Shown here: piece by piece, positions 15,609 to 26,058 of the stretch
Position numbering within the stretch: position 1 is the stretch's first letter
Layout: every line of letters begins with the position of its first letter
Assembly: GCA_947629865.1 (NCBI GenBank)
Contig: CANRFJ010000004.1
Location: 83,018 to 147,017 of the forward strand
Source: an uncultured Lachnospiraceae bacterium
GTDB taxonomy: Bacteria > Bacillota > Clostridia > Lachnospirales > Lachnospiraceae
Length of the DNA stretch: 64,000 bases
Direction of reading: 5' to 3'
Program-made: the position numbers and the translations under genes
Notes under the pieces: generated by a model
Databases searched by the model: none
What the model was told of the DNA's origin: nothing
The model's input: only the letters and a program-made list of their open reading frames with translations

Positions 15609-17312
15609 TCACAATTTGAACTGGCGGGCAATTTTTTCCAACTGCTCCACTGACGCCATGCAGGCCTCCACCAGGTCTGTGTTCTGGGTTGTCTCCGATA
15701 CCATAGTCGTGGTCTTTTCGGCAATGTCGGACACGCCCGCCGTGGACTCATCTATGGTGGCGTTGATTCCCGTGATGGCGTCCGCTATCGTAGCAATGGA
15801 CTCCGTGAGATGTTCAATGGAATTCTCCACATTCTTCATACTGCTTTTCACAACGTCCGCATCGTCATTGTACTTGTTGCTCACTTCCTTGAACTGGTCG
15901 TAGTCCTTGAGAACGACCTCGTCCAAAAAGTGCGTCGTGTCCTCCATGCTTTTCACCATGTCGGCGACAGAAGAATTTACCTGCTCGACAATGCTGTTTA
16001 TGCTTGTCACCGACTCAGATGTCTCGTTGGCCAGTTTGCTGATCTCCGAGGCCACCACGGCAAAGCCCTTGCCAGCCTCGCCGGCCCTCGCCGCCTCAAT
16101 CGAGGCATTCAGCGCGAGAAGACTGGTCTGGGAGGAAATCTGCATAATAGATTCCGTCATTTCATTAATCTGCTTTACACACTCCGAGGCCTCGACCGCC
16201 CGTGCGGACTGCTCCTTAATCGTCTCATACATATCGGTGGTGCGCTTTGCAGCCACATTGGTCGATTCCCTGAGTGAAAGCGCTCTCTCCGTAATTTCCT
16301 CTGACAGCTTAACGCCGTCTCCGGACAGTTTGTGAATCTCTGCCGCTCCGCCTCTCATGCTGTCAATATTGGTATTGATAGTTCCGGTAGTGGCGGAGGT
16401 CTCCTCCATTCCCGCCGCCAGCTGTTCGGTAGTGGCGGAATTGTCCATACACTCCTCGCGTATTTTGGCGCTGACGTCGTTGACAGAATTTATGTCCTTT
16501 GATATCTTCTGCCCGGCCGCCTGGATATCCAGCACTACGTTGCGGAGTTTCTCTCTCATCTTCACTACCGCCCGGCCCATAACGCCGATTTCGTCTCTGC
16601 GCTTCGCCACTTCTCGCGCCTTGGCGTCATCTGTAAATTTCAGTTCGGCCGTGGCATTTATCACATCAATGAGCCGGTTGATCGGTTTGAGTAAGAGCAA
16701 TACGACAAATACGCCAAACACAGTACACAAGATTGTGACGATAATTCCGCCGCCAACGCCGAATGCAGTCACATGGCTGACCGAGGACAATATATCGTCT
16801 TTGTCCGCTGAGACGACCAGAATACTCTTATCCGACATAATGGCATAACCCGCATATTTAGCGCTTCCGCGATATTCATAATCCACTACGGAATCCTTCG
16901 GCGTATCTCCCTTCCCTATTTGTTCCACCAGACTCTTAACCACGGAATTTTCCACCGGCGCTCCCACCTTTTCCTTGTCAGGGTGGTACTGCATGACGCC
17001 TGTGGAGTCCACCAGATACGCATAGGAGGATTCCACGCCCGCAAGCTTTTTGTCCCCCAGGACGTCCGCGTAAGCGTCGTAATTCATCTTGCCCCAGCTT
17101 CCCATTCGCGTCTCCAGCTCCGCCTTATAAGCCGTCACAAGACTGAACATCTCATTCTGTGTCATTTCGGCCATGCTGTCGGCGGTTTCGGGAATCACTA
17201 TCAGCATACAGATTGCCGAGGCAATCAGCGCCGCGCACCCCACGACCAGCGCGATCTTAAATTCCAGTTTTGAAAAAAATCCTACTTTCTGTTTTTCCTG
17301 TCCCTGTGCCAT
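15609..17312 (-). CDS. Methyl-accepting chemotaxis protein
   Basis: A 567-residue chemoreceptor. Membrane segment 1 is near residues 17-38. An extracellular Cache-like sensor (about 40-190) carries [21 protein letters not shown] and [19 protein letters not shown]. Segment 2 lies at about 190-215, followed by a HAMP domain and a long signalling coiled coil with a tip at [20 protein letters not shown]. Ligand unknown. It starts 25 bp after alaS with a strong AAGGAGG site, so it could be read through from the alaS promoter. The organism is therefore probably motile and chemotactic. Confidence 0.95.
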   Translation of the reverse strand: MAQGQEKQKVGFFSKLEFKIALVVGCAALIASAICMLIVIPETADSMAEMTQNEMFSLVTAYKAELETRMGSWGKMNYDAYADVLGDKKLAGVESSYAYLVDSTGVMQYHPDKEKVGAPVENSVVKSLVEQIGKGDTPKDSVVDYEYRGSAKYAGYAIMSDKSILVVSADKDDILSSVSHVTAFGVGGGIIVTILCTVFGVFVVLLLLKPINRLIDVINATAELKFTDDAKAREVAKRRDEIGVMGRAVVKMREKLRNVVLDIQAAGQKISKDINSVNDVSAKIREECMDNSATTEQLAAGMEETSATTGTINTNIDSMRGGAAEIHKLSGDGVKLSEEITERALSLRESTNVAAKRTTDMYETIKEQSARAVEASECVKQINEMTESIMQISSQTSLLALNASIEAARAGEAGKGFAVVASEISKLANETSESVTSINSIVEQVNSSVADMVKSMEDTTHFLDEVVLKDYDQFKEVSNKYNDDADVVKSSMKNVENSIEHLTESIATIADAITGINATIDESTAGVSDIAEKTTTMVSETTQNTDLVEACMASVEQLEKIARQFKL

Positions 17313-17337
17313 AGAAATCCTCCTTATCTTTTACCGT

Positions 17338-19980
17338 TCACTGACTGATCTGCTGTTTCATCACTTCCAGGGCTTTCTCCAGCGCTTCCGGAATCGCCGC
17401 CGGATTCTTACCTCCCGCTTGGGCCATATTCGGACGCCCGCCGCCACCGCCGCCTACAACGGAGGCGATCTCCCGTATCAGATTTCCGGCATGGGCGCCC
17501 TTCTCTACTGCGCCCTGCGTCGCCATGGCAATCAGATTGGCCTTCCCGCCTGCCTCACAGGCAAAGACGATAAATGCCTCTCCCAGTTTGTTCTTTGTGT
17601 CGTCTCCCAGATCCCTCATACCGTTCATATCCACGTCCTGAAGCTGTTTCGCCAGAACGGAGATACCGTTTACCTCAACGGCTTCATCTGTCACGTCGCC
17701 AGCGGATTCTCTGGCAAGTTTCACCTTCAGTTTTTCATTTTCCTTCTGGAGAGCCTTGATCTCCTCCAGCATGGCGAGCACCTTATCCGGCACTTCCGCG
17801 GGCGTCGACTTCAGTATCCCCGCCGCCTTTCCAAGATATTGTTCCATCTCTCCATAGTGCGCCATAAGGGCCGGGCCTGTCAGCGCCTCGATCCGGCGCA
17901 CGCCGGCCGCCACTCCGCTCTCCGATATAATCCGGAAAGCAGATATGTCCTTCGTGTTGCCTACATGGGTACCGCCGCACAACTCGGAACTGAAATCGCC
18001 CATCTGCACGACGCGCACCACATCACCGTATTTTTCGCCGAACAGAGCCATGGCGCCCGTCTTCTTCGCCTCCTCAATCGGCATCTCCTCCGTCACTACG
18101 GGGAGTCCCTCCTGAATCTCTTTGTTTACGATTTCTTCCACGCCGGAAATCTCCTCCGGCGTCATCGGAGAGAAGTGGGTAAAATCAAAGCGGAGCCTGT
18201 CCTTGTCCACCAGCGAGCCCTTCTGCTCCACATGGTTTCCCAGCACCATGCGGAGAGCCTTCTGCATCAGATGAGTGGCGCTGTGGTTGTCCGCCGTCCG
18301 GCTTCTCCTGTCAGCGTCCACTGTGAGGACGACTCGGTCGCCCCGGCGCAGCACGCCGTCTTCCATATGGCCCACATGTCCAATCTTCGTCCCCTGGAGT
18401 TTGACGACGTCCTCCACGATAAACCGCCCGCTCTCTGTGGCGATCACACCTGTATCCGCCACCTGTCCTCCCATGGTGGCATACATGGGCGTCTCCTCCA
18501 CCAGGATAGTCCCCGACTGTCCGGCGCGCAGTTCATCTGTAATCGCATCTTCCGTCGTCATAACCGTGATAACCGATTCGTGGCTCAGTCTGTCATACCC
18601 CACAAATTTACTCTCCACAGACGCGTCGATGGACTGATATACCGTCACATCGGCCCCCATGTAGTTGGTAGTCTCTCTGGCGGCCCTGGCTGTCTCCCTC
18701 TGGTTGTCCATTGCCCTCTCAAAGCCGTCGCGGTCTACGGTAAAGCCCTTTTCCCCCAGTATCTCGACCGTCAGATCCATGGGAAAGCCATAGGTGTCAT
18801 AGAGTTTAAATGTGTCCTCGCCGGAGAGTCTCTTTTCCCCCGACTTTTCCATCTCTGCCATCATGTCATTCAGAATGGACAGGCCCTGGTCTATCGTCTT
18901 ATTGAAATTCTGCTCCTCTACGGATATGAGTTTCAGTATATATTCCTCCCGCTCGGCCAGTTCCGGATAACCGGTGTGGGATTCGCGGATAACCGTCTTA
19001 GAAAGCTCGGCCAGAAATTCCCTCTGTATTCCCAGCAGGCGTCCGTGTCTGGCCGCCCGGCGCAACAGGCGGCGCAATACATAGCCGCGCCCCTCATTGG
19101 ACGGCGTGATCCCGTCGGACACCATAAACGTGACCGACCGGATATGATCTGTGATAACCCGAATCGAGATATCGGCCTTTTCGCTCTCGCCGTAGGACAC
19201 CCCCGCAAATTCACAGATCCGATTCCGGATAGCCTTAATGGTATCCACATCAAAAATGGAATCCACGTCCTGCATGATGACCGCCAGTCTCTCCAGTCCC
19301 ATGCCGGTATCGATATTTTTATTTTCCAGTTCTTCGTAATGTCCCTCTCCGTCGTTCTCAAACTGGGTAAACACATTGTTCCAGACCTCTATGTAGCGGT
19401 CGCAGTCGCAGCCAACCGTACAGTCCGGCTTGCCGCAGCCGTATTTTTCTCCCCTGTCATAATAAATCTCCGAACAGGGGCCGCAGGGCCCAGCGCCGTG
19501 TTCCCAGAAATTGTCCTCCTTGCCAAAGCGGAAAATCCTCTCCGGCGCAATGCCGATTTCCTTATTCCATATCTCAAAAGCCTCGTCGTCCTCCTCGTAG
19601 ACGGACGGGTACAGCCTTTCCGCCGGAATCTCCAGAACCTCTGTGAGAAACTCCCATGACCAGGCAATGGCCTCGTGCTTGAAATAATCTCCAAAGGAAA
19701 AATTGCCTAACATCTCGAAAAAAGTTCCGTGCCTGGCCGTCTTGCCGACATTTTCTATGTCGCCGGTGCGGATACACTTCTGGCAGGTCGCCACCCGTCG
19801 TCTGGGCGGGATCTCCTGTCCGGTAAAATATGGTTTCAACGGAGCCATGCCCGCATTGATCAGCAGCAGACTTTTATCGTTCCTGGGAACCAGTGAAAAA
19901 CTCGGCATCACCAGGTGCTCCTTGCTCTCAAAAAATTCCAGAAATTTTTTTCTCAATTCATTTAATCCACAGGGTTTCAT
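17338..19980 (-). CDS. alaS: Alanyl-tRNA synthetase
   Basis: An 880-residue full-length AlaRS. The class II catalytic core is N-terminal (FFESKEHLVMPSFSLVP, GMAPLKPYF, RHGTFFEMLGNFSFGDYF). The editing domain carries HSATHLM and the CGGTH zinc/editing motif (SELCGGTHVGN). The C-terminal DHHA1/C-Ala domain contains the glycine-rich VGGGGGGRPNMAQAGG. It charges tRNA-Ala and hydrolyses mischarged Ser/Gly. The leader is only about 45 nt, too short for a T-box. An 828-codon open frame on the opposite strand is a shadow of this gene. Confidence 0.98.
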   Translation of the reverse strand: MKPCGLNELRKKFLEFFESKEHLVMPSFSLVPRNDKSLLLINAGMAPLKPYFTGQEIPPRRRVATCQKCIRTGDIENVGKTARHGTFFEMLGNFSFGDYFKHEAIAWSWEFLTEVLEIPAERLYPSVYEEDDEAFEIWNKEIGIAPERIFRFGKEDNFWEHGAGPCGPCSEIYYDRGEKYGCGKPDCTVGCDCDRYIEVWNNVFTQFENDGEGHYEELENKNIDTGMGLERLAVIMQDVDSIFDVDTIKAIRNRICEFAGVSYGESEKADISIRVITDHIRSVTFMVSDGITPSNEGRGYVLRRLLRRAARHGRLLGIQREFLAELSKTVIRESHTGYPELAEREEYILKLISVEEQNFNKTIDQGLSILNDMMAEMEKSGEKRLSGEDTFKLYDTYGFPMDLTVEILGEKGFTVDRDGFERAMDNQRETARAARETTNYMGADVTVYQSIDASVESKFVGYDRLSHESVITVMTTEDAITDELRAGQSGTILVEETPMYATMGGQVADTGVIATESGRFIVEDVVKLQGTKIGHVGHMEDGVLRRGDRVVLTVDADRRSRTADNHSATHLMQKALRMVLGNHVEQKGSLVDKDRLRFDFTHFSPMTPEEISGVEEIVNKEIQEGLPVVTEEMPIEEAKKTGAMALFGEKYGDVVRVVQMGDFSSELCGGTHVGNTKDISAFRIISESGVAAGVRRIEALTGPALMAHYGEMEQYLGKAAGILKSTPAEVPDKVLAMLEEIKALQKENEKLKVKLARESAGDVTDEAVEVNGISVLAKQLQDVDMNGMRDLGDDTKNKLGEAFIVFACEAGGKANLIAMATQGAVEKGAHAGNLIREIASVVGGGGGGRPNMAQAGGKNPAAIPEALEKALEVMKQQISQ

Positions 19981-20022
19981 GACAGCCTCCTAATGTTGTA
20001 TCACTTTTAAAAATATAAATAA

Positions 20023-20051
20023 ATTATAGATTTTTTTGCCTGTATTGTCAA
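20023..20051 (-). promoter_or_regulatory. Consensus promoter of alaS
   Basis: On the minus strand, TTGACA (20046-20051), 17 bp, TATAAT (20023-20028) is a perfect sigma-A consensus, located between topB and alaS. Confidence 0.9.
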
Positions 20052-20084
20052 GCAGAGGAAGGCCCAATTTAAAAGGAGCCTCCC

Positions 20085-22157
20085 TCACTTTTTTCCCTTT
20101 GTTTTTCTGCCCTTTGCGGCCGGTTTGTAGTGCTCTGACGCCAGCCGGTAGTAAGAGTTTAAGCGGCCTCTGTTATCCTCCGTCTTTACCGCTCCGACCA
20201 GTCGGGAGACAAAACTGGTAAGTTTTCCCATATACTCCTCCTCCGAGATTGTCCCCTCCGCCACACCGGCCAGCCCCTTTTCCCAGCTTGCCGTGAGTTT
20301 GGGGGAGAGCATGGCGGGCATGGAATAGCGGACGATGCCGCAGACCAGTTCCCCCTTCAGGGTAGGCGTGATAATCTGGGTTTTCCCATTCAGCTTCAGA
20401 TATCCGATATTGAAAAGTTTTTTCAATATCTCCGCTCTGGTGGCGCTGGTTCCAATCCCACTCCCCTTTATCTGTGCCCGAAGCTCCTCGTCCTCTATGA
20501 GCTGTCCGGCATTTTCCATGGCCAGGATCATGGAACCGGAATTATAGCGTTTGGGCGGCGATGTCTCCCCCTCCCTGACGTCGCACCGCTCCATCTGCAG
20601 CGGCATATCCTTTTTTAATTTGCCGAGAATCTCTCTCAGATCATCGCCGTTTTTCTCCTCCTCATCCCCTTCTTCCCCCTCCGCTCCGGAGGTCTCCTCC
20701 GAAAATTTGGGGCCGGTCGTCTTTTTCTTTGTAAACGAGTATTGGCTCACGGGCAGGAAGCCCTCCTCCAGCAAAACCTTCGCAGATGTGAAAAAGCGCT
20801 CCTCCCCCGCCTTAACTGTGACGTTCACCTTCTGATACACGGCGGGCGGATAGAAAATGCTCAGAAACCGCCGCACAATCACCTCATACATCTTTGTCTG
20901 CAGCTCCCCCAGGGAGCCGAGCGCAGCGAGCCCCTGTCCCGTGGGGATAATGGCGTAGTGGTCTGTAATCTGCTTGTCGTTTACATAGCGCGTCTTTTTC
21001 AGCCCCTTATAGGTCTGATTTTCCGATATGTAAGGCAGATAGGGCGCCGCCTGTCCATAGCCCTGGAGACCTCTCAGATTTTTTCCTATCTCCTCCGCCA
21101 CCGCCGTGGACAGAACCCTCGCGTCGGTTCGGGGATAAGTCACTAGCTTTTTCTCGTACAGTTCCTGCACGATGGCGAGCGTCTCGTCCGGACTGATCTT
21201 AAACAGCTTTGAGGAGAGGTTCTGCAGCTCCGCCAGATTAAATAGGAGAGGCGGATTTTTCTTCTCCCTTTTCTTTTCCACCGCCTCAATCACAGCCGGA
21301 ACCGGTTCGGGCCTCATCAGGGAATCTATCAACTCCTGCGCCTTCTCCCTCTCCTTAAATCCGTTTTCCCGATAGAGGAAGGGCGAGGCAAAATACCGGG
21401 AGCCCTCCACGGCCTTCCACTCACCCTGAAAAACTTTTCCCTCCAGGGAAAAGGAGCCAAGCACCCGATAAAACGGCGTCTTGACAAAATTGCGTATCTC
21501 CCACTCTCTCGACACCACCATGCCGAGCACACAGGTCATAACCCTGCCTACCGATACCGATGTCCACTTCTCGTTCTGGAAATTGTTATTGAGCCAGTAA
21601 CCATATTTTAACGACAGAACACGGGAAAAATTAATTCCCATAAGATAATCCTCTTTTGCGCGCAGATAGGCGGAATGGCTGAGATTGTCGTACTCGGCCA
21701 TGGGCTTTGCCTCCCGTATTCCCCGCCGGATCTCCTCCTCGGTCTGGGAATCGATCCATACCCGCAGCTTTGTCTTCGTATCCGGCACACCGGCCATCTG
21801 ATCGACCAGACGGTATATGTACTCTCCCTCTCGCCCGGAGTCTGTGCAGACATATATGGTATCCACGTCTTCCCGGTTGAGAAGGCCGCTCACTGTATTA
21901 AATTGTTTTTTGACATTGGGAATTACTTCATAGAGAAATTTGTCCGGCAAAAAGGGCAGCGTATCAAGCGCCCATTTTTTTAGAGCCGAATCGTATACCT
22001 CCGGATAACTCATTGTGACCAGATGCCCCACGCACCAGGTCACAATGGTATCCTCTGATTCTAAATATCCGTCACCTCTCCTTGCACTGACGCCCAGGAT
22101 ACGGGCAAATTCCTGCGCCACACTGGGCTTTTCTGCAATAAACAGGCGTTTTGACAT
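20085..22157 (-). CDS. topB: DNA topoisomerase III
   Basis: A 690-residue type IA topoisomerase. The Toprim domain starts with RLFIAEKPSVAQEFARILG and includes VCTDSGREGEYI (acidic DxD region). The catalytic Tyr lies in LVTYPRTDARVLS near residue 315. The domain pattern matches the Firmicute TopB/TraE-like enzyme with an acidic insertion (GAEGEEGDEEEKNGDD, about residue 500) and a lysine-rich C-terminus. It decatenates DNA and resolves recombination intermediates. The frame runs to 22262, but the ATG at 22157 follows GAGGAG and is the natural N-terminus. It lies 20 bp after the LUD gene. Confidence 0.95.
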   Translation of the reverse strand: MSKRLFIAEKPSVAQEFARILGVSARRGDGYLESEDTIVTWCVGHLVTMSYPEVYDSALKKWALDTLPFLPDKFLYEVIPNVKKQFNTVSGLLNREDVDTIYVCTDSGREGEYIYRLVDQMAGVPDTKTKLRVWIDSQTEEEIRRGIREAKPMAEYDNLSHSAYLRAKEDYLMGINFSRVLSLKYGYWLNNNFQNEKWTSVSVGRVMTCVLGMVVSREWEIRNFVKTPFYRVLGSFSLEGKVFQGEWKAVEGSRYFASPFLYRENGFKEREKAQELIDSLMRPEPVPAVIEAVEKKREKKNPPLLFNLAELQNLSSKLFKISPDETLAIVQELYEKKLVTYPRTDARVLSTAVAEEIGKNLRGLQGYGQAAPYLPYISENQTYKGLKKTRYVNDKQITDHYAIIPTGQGLAALGSLGELQTKMYEVIVRRFLSIFYPPAVYQKVNVTVKAGEERFFTSAKVLLEEGFLPVSQYSFTKKKTTGPKFSEETSGAEGEEGDEEEKNGDDLREILGKLKKDMPLQMERCDVREGETSPPKRYNSGSMILAMENAGQLIEDEELRAQIKGSGIGTSATRAEILKKLFNIGYLKLNGKTQIITPTLKGELVCGIVRYSMPAMLSPKLTASWEKGLAGVAEGTISEEEYMGKLTSFVSRLVGAVKTEDNRGRLNSYYRLASEHYKPAAKGRKTKGKK

Positions 22158-22177
22158 GTCTGACTCCTCATTCCTTA

Positions 22178-22819
22178 TCAATAACCGAGTTCCTCTCCCA
22201 CAAGTAAGACCTGGATTCTGCCTCTCTGGCCGCTCCTCCTCGTAATGACAATCTGGCTGCATATGCAGTCATCTGAAAAGCAGTTCCCGCAGCGGCCGTT
22301 CTTCGCGCAGGGAGTGTCTTTGTTCAGGCGGATAGCATTGGGCGGGGAGGCGATATTGCGCACCCGGTCAACGCCCTCCTCCACCGTGGAGACCACCTTA
22401 TTCATGCCGGCCACAACCAGCACATGCTCCGGGCCATAGCAGAGGAAACTGACGCGGTTTGCATTGCCGTCAATATTTACCAGCTCGCCGTCGATGGTAA
22501 TAGCGTTTGTGCTCATGAGAAAATAATCTGCATTGACAATATTCGCCTTCATCGCCCTCTGTTCTTCCGGCGTCTTCGCCGCCATTCGGTCGTAGACAAT
22601 GCAGCCGCTGTCCCTGAGATAATCCATCACGCCCACCTCGGAGAGCGTCATGGAACCGCCCCATGCAACGGAAACCCCCTCTGTCAGAAATTTCTCCCGT
22701 ATCATCTTCAGGGCCTCCTCCTTTGTGGCGGCGTAATACCCCTCCATATTGCGAAGCTTCAGTTTTTCTATGATATTCTCAGCTAGAATTTTATAATATG
22801 CTGCCTTGTGCTCTGACAT
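22178..22819 (-). CDS. LUD-domain protein (lactate utilisation family, DUF1121-like)
   Basis: A 213-residue protein of the LUD/YkgG-LutC superfamily. It shows EGVSVAWGGSMTLSEVGV, a central ADYFLMSTNAITIDGELVNIDG segment and LVVAGMNKVV. The C-terminus is Cys-rich (CAKNGRCGNCFSDDCICSQ), with spacing suggestive of a metal or Fe-S site. Some LUD proteins act in lactate oxidation (LutABC), but no lutA or lutB homologue lies nearby, so the role is unknown. It sits tightly between glyA (20 bp) and topB (20 bp), implying co-expression with one-carbon and purine genes. Confidence 0.85.
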   Translation of the reverse strand: MSEHKAAYYKILAENIIEKLKLRNMEGYYAATKEEALKMIREKFLTEGVSVAWGGSMTLSEVGVMDYLRDSGCIVYDRMAAKTPEEQRAMKANIVNADYFLMSTNAITIDGELVNIDGNANRVSFLCYGPEHVLVVAGMNKVVSTVEEGVDRVRNIASPPNAIRLNKDTPCAKNGRCGNCFSDDCICSQIVITRRSGQRGRIQVLLVGEELGY

Positions 22820-22839
22820 ATCGCTCCTCCGTTCTCCAA

Positions 22840-24078
22840 TCAGTACAGCGGGTACTTATCGGTCAGCGCCTTTACAATGGCCTTTGCCTTCTCCGTGTTT
22901 GCCTCGTGGTCGTCGATCAGCATGGCAATGGCATCGGCAATCTGATCCATATCTCCGGTATTCATGCCGCGGGTTGTCACGGCCGCGGTGCCGAGGCGTA
23001 CGCCGCTTGTGACAAACGGCGACTGCGGATCGTTTGGTATGGTATTCTTATTGGCGGTGATATTCGCCTCGTCCAGCCAGTTCTCCACTTCTTTTCCTGT
23101 CAGTCCCTTGTCCGCCAGATCTACCAGCATCAGATGGTTGTCCGTGCCTCCGGACACAATCTGCACGCCTCTGTCCATCAAGCCCCGGCTGAGCGCCTGG
23201 GCGTTCTCGATAATATGTTTTCCGTATTCCTTGAAGCTGTCGTCCAGCGCCTCCTTAAAGCAGACGGCCTTCGCCGCAATCACATGCATCAGCGGCCCGC
23301 CCTGGGTTCCCGGGAAAATCGCCTTGTTCAGCTTGTGCTCGGTGGCAAATTCCTCTGAGGACAATATCATACCTCCCCTTGGGCCGCGGAGCGTCTTGTG
23401 CGTTGTAGTCGTCACTACATGGGCATAGGGAATCGGGCTCTCGTGATAGCCGGAGGCCACCAGTCCGGCGATGTGGGCCATGTCCACCATGAGAAAAGCT
23501 CCCACTTCATCCGCGATTTCCCTAAAGCGCTTGAAATCAATTTTGCGGCAGTATGCACTGGCTCCGGCAATAATCATTCGGGGACGGCACTCCTTCGCAA
23601 TGCGCTCCACCTCGTCGTAGTCGATAAATCCGGCGTCGTTTACCCCATAGGGAACGATGTGGTAATAAGTACCGGAAATATTGGCGGGGCTTCCGTGGGA
23701 AAGGTGTCCGCCGTGATCCAGGTTCATGCCCATCACCGTCTCACCCGGCTTTACGAGTGCAAAGAATACCGCCATGTTGGCCTGGGCGCCGGAGTGCGGC
23801 TGCACATTGGCGTAGGTACAGCCAAACAGTTTTTTGGCTCTTTCCCTGGCCAGTTCCTCCACCATGTCCACATACTGGCACCCGCCGTAATAGCGTTTGC
23901 CCGGATACCCCTCCGCGTACTTATTGGTCAGGGTACTTCCCATGGCTGCCATCACTGCCCGGCTCACAAAATTCTCTGAGGCGATCAGCTCAATGTGGTC
24001 GTTCTGACGGCCGGTCTCCAGTTCCATTGCTTTCGCCAACTCCGGGTCGGCTTTTTTTACTTCCTCAAATGAATACAT
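22840..24078 (-). CDS. glyA: Serine hydroxymethyltransferase
   Basis: A 412-residue PLP enzyme. [38 protein letters not shown] and the PLP-Lys motif [15 protein letters not shown] (about residues 218-232) are diagnostic. It converts serine and tetrahydrofolate to glycine and methylene-THF. The gene lies 18 bp after purD, so glycine and one-carbon units are made together with the purine enzymes that consume them (PurD uses glycine, PurN uses formyl-THF). Confidence 0.98.
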   Translation of the reverse strand: MYSFEEVKKADPELAKAMELETGRQNDHIELIASENFVSRAVMAAMGSTLTNKYAEGYPGKRYYGGCQYVDMVEELARERAKKLFGCTYANVQPHSGAQANMAVFFALVKPGETVMGMNLDHGGHLSHGSPANISGTYYHIVPYGVNDAGFIDYDEVERIAKECRPRMIIAGASAYCRKIDFKRFREIADEVGAFLMVDMAHIAGLVASGYHESPIPYAHVVTTTTHKTLRGPRGGMILSSEEFATEHKLNKAIFPGTQGGPLMHVIAAKAVCFKEALDDSFKEYGKHIIENAQALSRGLMDRGVQIVSGGTDNHLMLVDLADKGLTGKEVENWLDEANITANKNTIPNDPQSPFVTSGVRLGTAAVTTRGMNTGDMDQIADAIAMLIDDHEANTEKAKAIVKALTDKYPLY

Positions 24079-24096
24079 ACTGTTTCTCCTTTTCTG

Positions 24097-25374
24097 TTAA
24101 TTTATTATTGCATCTACGGATTTTCCTATATCCGTCCGCATATATTTGTTCTCAAAATGAATCAGTTCGGTGGCTTCATAGGCATTTTTTCTGGCTTCTT
24201 TCAAATCCCTGCCCTTTGCCGTCACGCCCAAGACGCGTCCGCCGTTCGTCACGATGCCCTGCTCCGTTCTCTTTGTGCCGGCGTGGAACACATAGTATCC
24301 CTCACGGCCCTTAAAGTCCTCCAGACCGGTAATGACCTTGCCCTTCTCATAGTGCTCCGGATATCCGTCCGAGGCGAGTACCACGCAGACAGCGGCATTG
24401 TCCTCGAACTGCAGGTCAATCTCGTCCAACTTCCCGTCGATGCAGGCCTCCATTACCTCCACTATGTCATTTTTCATGCGGGGCAGCACCACCTGAGCCT
24501 CCGGATCGCCAAAGCGGGCGTTGTACTCCAGCACCTTCGGCCCTTCCTCTGTAAGCATCAGTCCCACAAAGAGGATTCCGACAAAATCCCGTCCCTCCGC
24601 CTTCATGGCGTCCATAGTCGGCTGATATATCTTTTCCTCACAGAATTTTCGTATCTCGTCCGTGTAAAACGGGCTGGGTGAGAAGGTACCCATTCCGCCG
24701 GTATTCAGGCCCTGGTCGCCGTCCTTTGCCCTCTTGTGATCCTGGGCGCTGGTCATCGGGGCGATGTGCGTGCCGTCGCAGTAGCAGAGAACCGACGCCT
24801 CCGGCCCGGTCATAAATTCCTCTATGACAATCTCATTACCGGCATCCCCAAACGCCTTGTCGAGCATCAGTGTCTTTACACCGGCTCTGGCCTCCTCCCG
24901 CGTCCTGCAGATCAGAACGCCTTTGCCGAGAGCGAGCCCGTCCGCCTTCAGTACAATCGGCATTTTGGCCGTCTCAAGATAGGCCAGCGCTTTCTCCGGA
25001 TCCGTAAACGTCTCATAGGACGCCGTGGGAATGTTGTATTTCTTCATCAAATTTTTGGAAAACGCCTTGGAGCCCTCAATGATCGCCGCGTTTTTGCGCG
25101 GCCCGAAGACGCGAAGTCCCCGGCTCTCAAAAACGTCTACCACTCCTCCCACGAGCGGATCGTCCATACCGATAATAGTCAGGCCGACGCCCTTCTCCTG
25201 GGCAAAATCCGCCAGCCTGTCAAATTCCATGGCTCCAATGTCAACACATTCCGCCAGCTCCGCAATGCCCGCATTGCCCGGCGCACAGTAAATTTTGTCC
25301 ACCTGGCTGCTCTTTGCCACACTGGCTGCAATGGCGTGCTCACGGCCGCCGCTCCCTACAATCAAAACCTTCAT
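24097..25374 (-). CDS. purD: Phosphoribosylamine-glycine ligase
   Basis: A 425-residue ATP-grasp enzyme. The N-terminal domain begins VLIVGSGGREHAIA. The ATP-grasp core carries PIVLKADGLALGKGV and VEEFMTGPEASVL, and the metal site is in EYNARFGDPEAQ. It forms glycinamide ribonucleotide. The frame extends to 25428, but the ATG at 25374 with GGAGG upstream fits the family. It follows purN with a 60-bp gap. Confidence 0.97.
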   Translation of the reverse strand: MKVLIVGSGGREHAIAASVAKSSQVDKIYCAPGNAGIAELAECVDIGAMEFDRLADFAQEKGVGLTIIGMDDPLVGGVVDVFESRGLRVFGPRKNAAIIEGSKAFSKNLMKKYNIPTASYETFTDPEKALAYLETAKMPIVLKADGLALGKGVLICRTREEARAGVKTLMLDKAFGDAGNEIVIEEFMTGPEASVLCYCDGTHIAPMTSAQDHKRAKDGDQGLNTGGMGTFSPSPFYTDEIRKFCEEKIYQPTMDAMKAEGRDFVGILFVGLMLTEEGPKVLEYNARFGDPEAQVVLPRMKNDIVEVMEACIDGKLDEIDLQFEDNAAVCVVLASDGYPEHYEKGKVITGLEDFKGREGYYVFHAGTKRTEQGIVTNGGRVLGVTAKGRDLKEARKNAYEATELIHFENKYMRTDIGKSVDAIIN

Positions 25375-25434
25375 AACTGCCTCCATTCTATGTGTGTGTA
25401 AATCAACGCAATATGTAATGCATCCCAAACGCCG

Positions 25435-26058
25435 TCACTTCCGGCGCACCAGATTGTCCACGATCGCAAGCCGGTCATTGGCGATCAAATCAATGGCCTC
25501 CGGCAGGATCTTCCACTCCGCCTGCTCCATCACGCGCCGCTGCAAAGTCTCCGGGGTGTCCCCCTCCAAGACCTCCACCGCCTTCTGCAAAATAATAGGG
25601 CCGCTGTCCGTGCCCTCATCGACAAAATGAACCGTGGCGCCCGTCACCTTATTTCCCCTGGCCAGCACGCTCTCGTGAACCTTCAATCCGTAATATCCCG
25701 GCCCGCAGTGGGCGGGAATGAGAGACGGGTGAATATTAATCATGCGGTTCTCAAAGGCCCTCACAAAATTTTCCGGCAGTATGACAAGATACCCTGCCAG
25801 CACAACCAGGTCGATCTGCGCCTTTTGCATCTCGCGGTTCAGCGCTTCGCCAAAGGCCTCCCTCGACGGATAGTCGCGCGGCTGAACCACACAGGTGCAA
25901 ATCCCGTGCTCCTCCGCCCGCGTGAGAGCATAAGCGTCCGGCTTATTGCTCACCACCAGAGAAATTTCCGTATTGGTGATGCGGCCCTGATCCAGACTGT
26001 CCAGAATGGCCTGCAGGTTCGTGCCGCCCCCCGATACGCATACTGCTGTTCTCAACAT
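25435..26058 (-). CDS. purN: Phosphoribosylglycinamide formyltransferase
   Basis: A 207-residue GART. TAVCVSGGGTNLQAILD is the N-terminal phosphate-binding loop. The active-site Asn and His are in MINIHPSLIPAHCGPG, and the catalytic Asp is in HFVDEGTDSGPII. It adds the formyl group from 10-formyl-THF to glycinamide ribonucleotide. Its ATG overlaps the purM stop by 7 bp, suggesting translational coupling. Confidence 0.97.
   Translation of the reverse strand: MLRTAVCVSGGGTNLQAILDSLDQGRITNTEISLVVSNKPDAYALTRAEEHGICTCVVQPRDYPSREAFGEALNREMQKAQIDLVVLAGYLVILPENFVRAFENRMINIHPSLIPAHCGPGYYGLKVHESVLARGNKVTGATVHFVDEGTDSGPIILQKAVEVLEGDTPETLQRRVMEQAEWKILPEAIDLIANDRLAIVDNLVRRK

Noticed and set aside
17173..19659. 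An 828-codon open frame on the plus strand opposite alaS
   Set aside because: It is antisense to a certain alaS gene, has no ribosome site or recognisable domain, and its composition (His/Arg/Leu-rich) is what a GC-biased shadow frame gives.
19981..20084. T-box or other tRNA-sensing leader upstream of alaS
   Set aside because: Only about 45 nt lie between the predicted start site and the ATG, with no T-box consensus.
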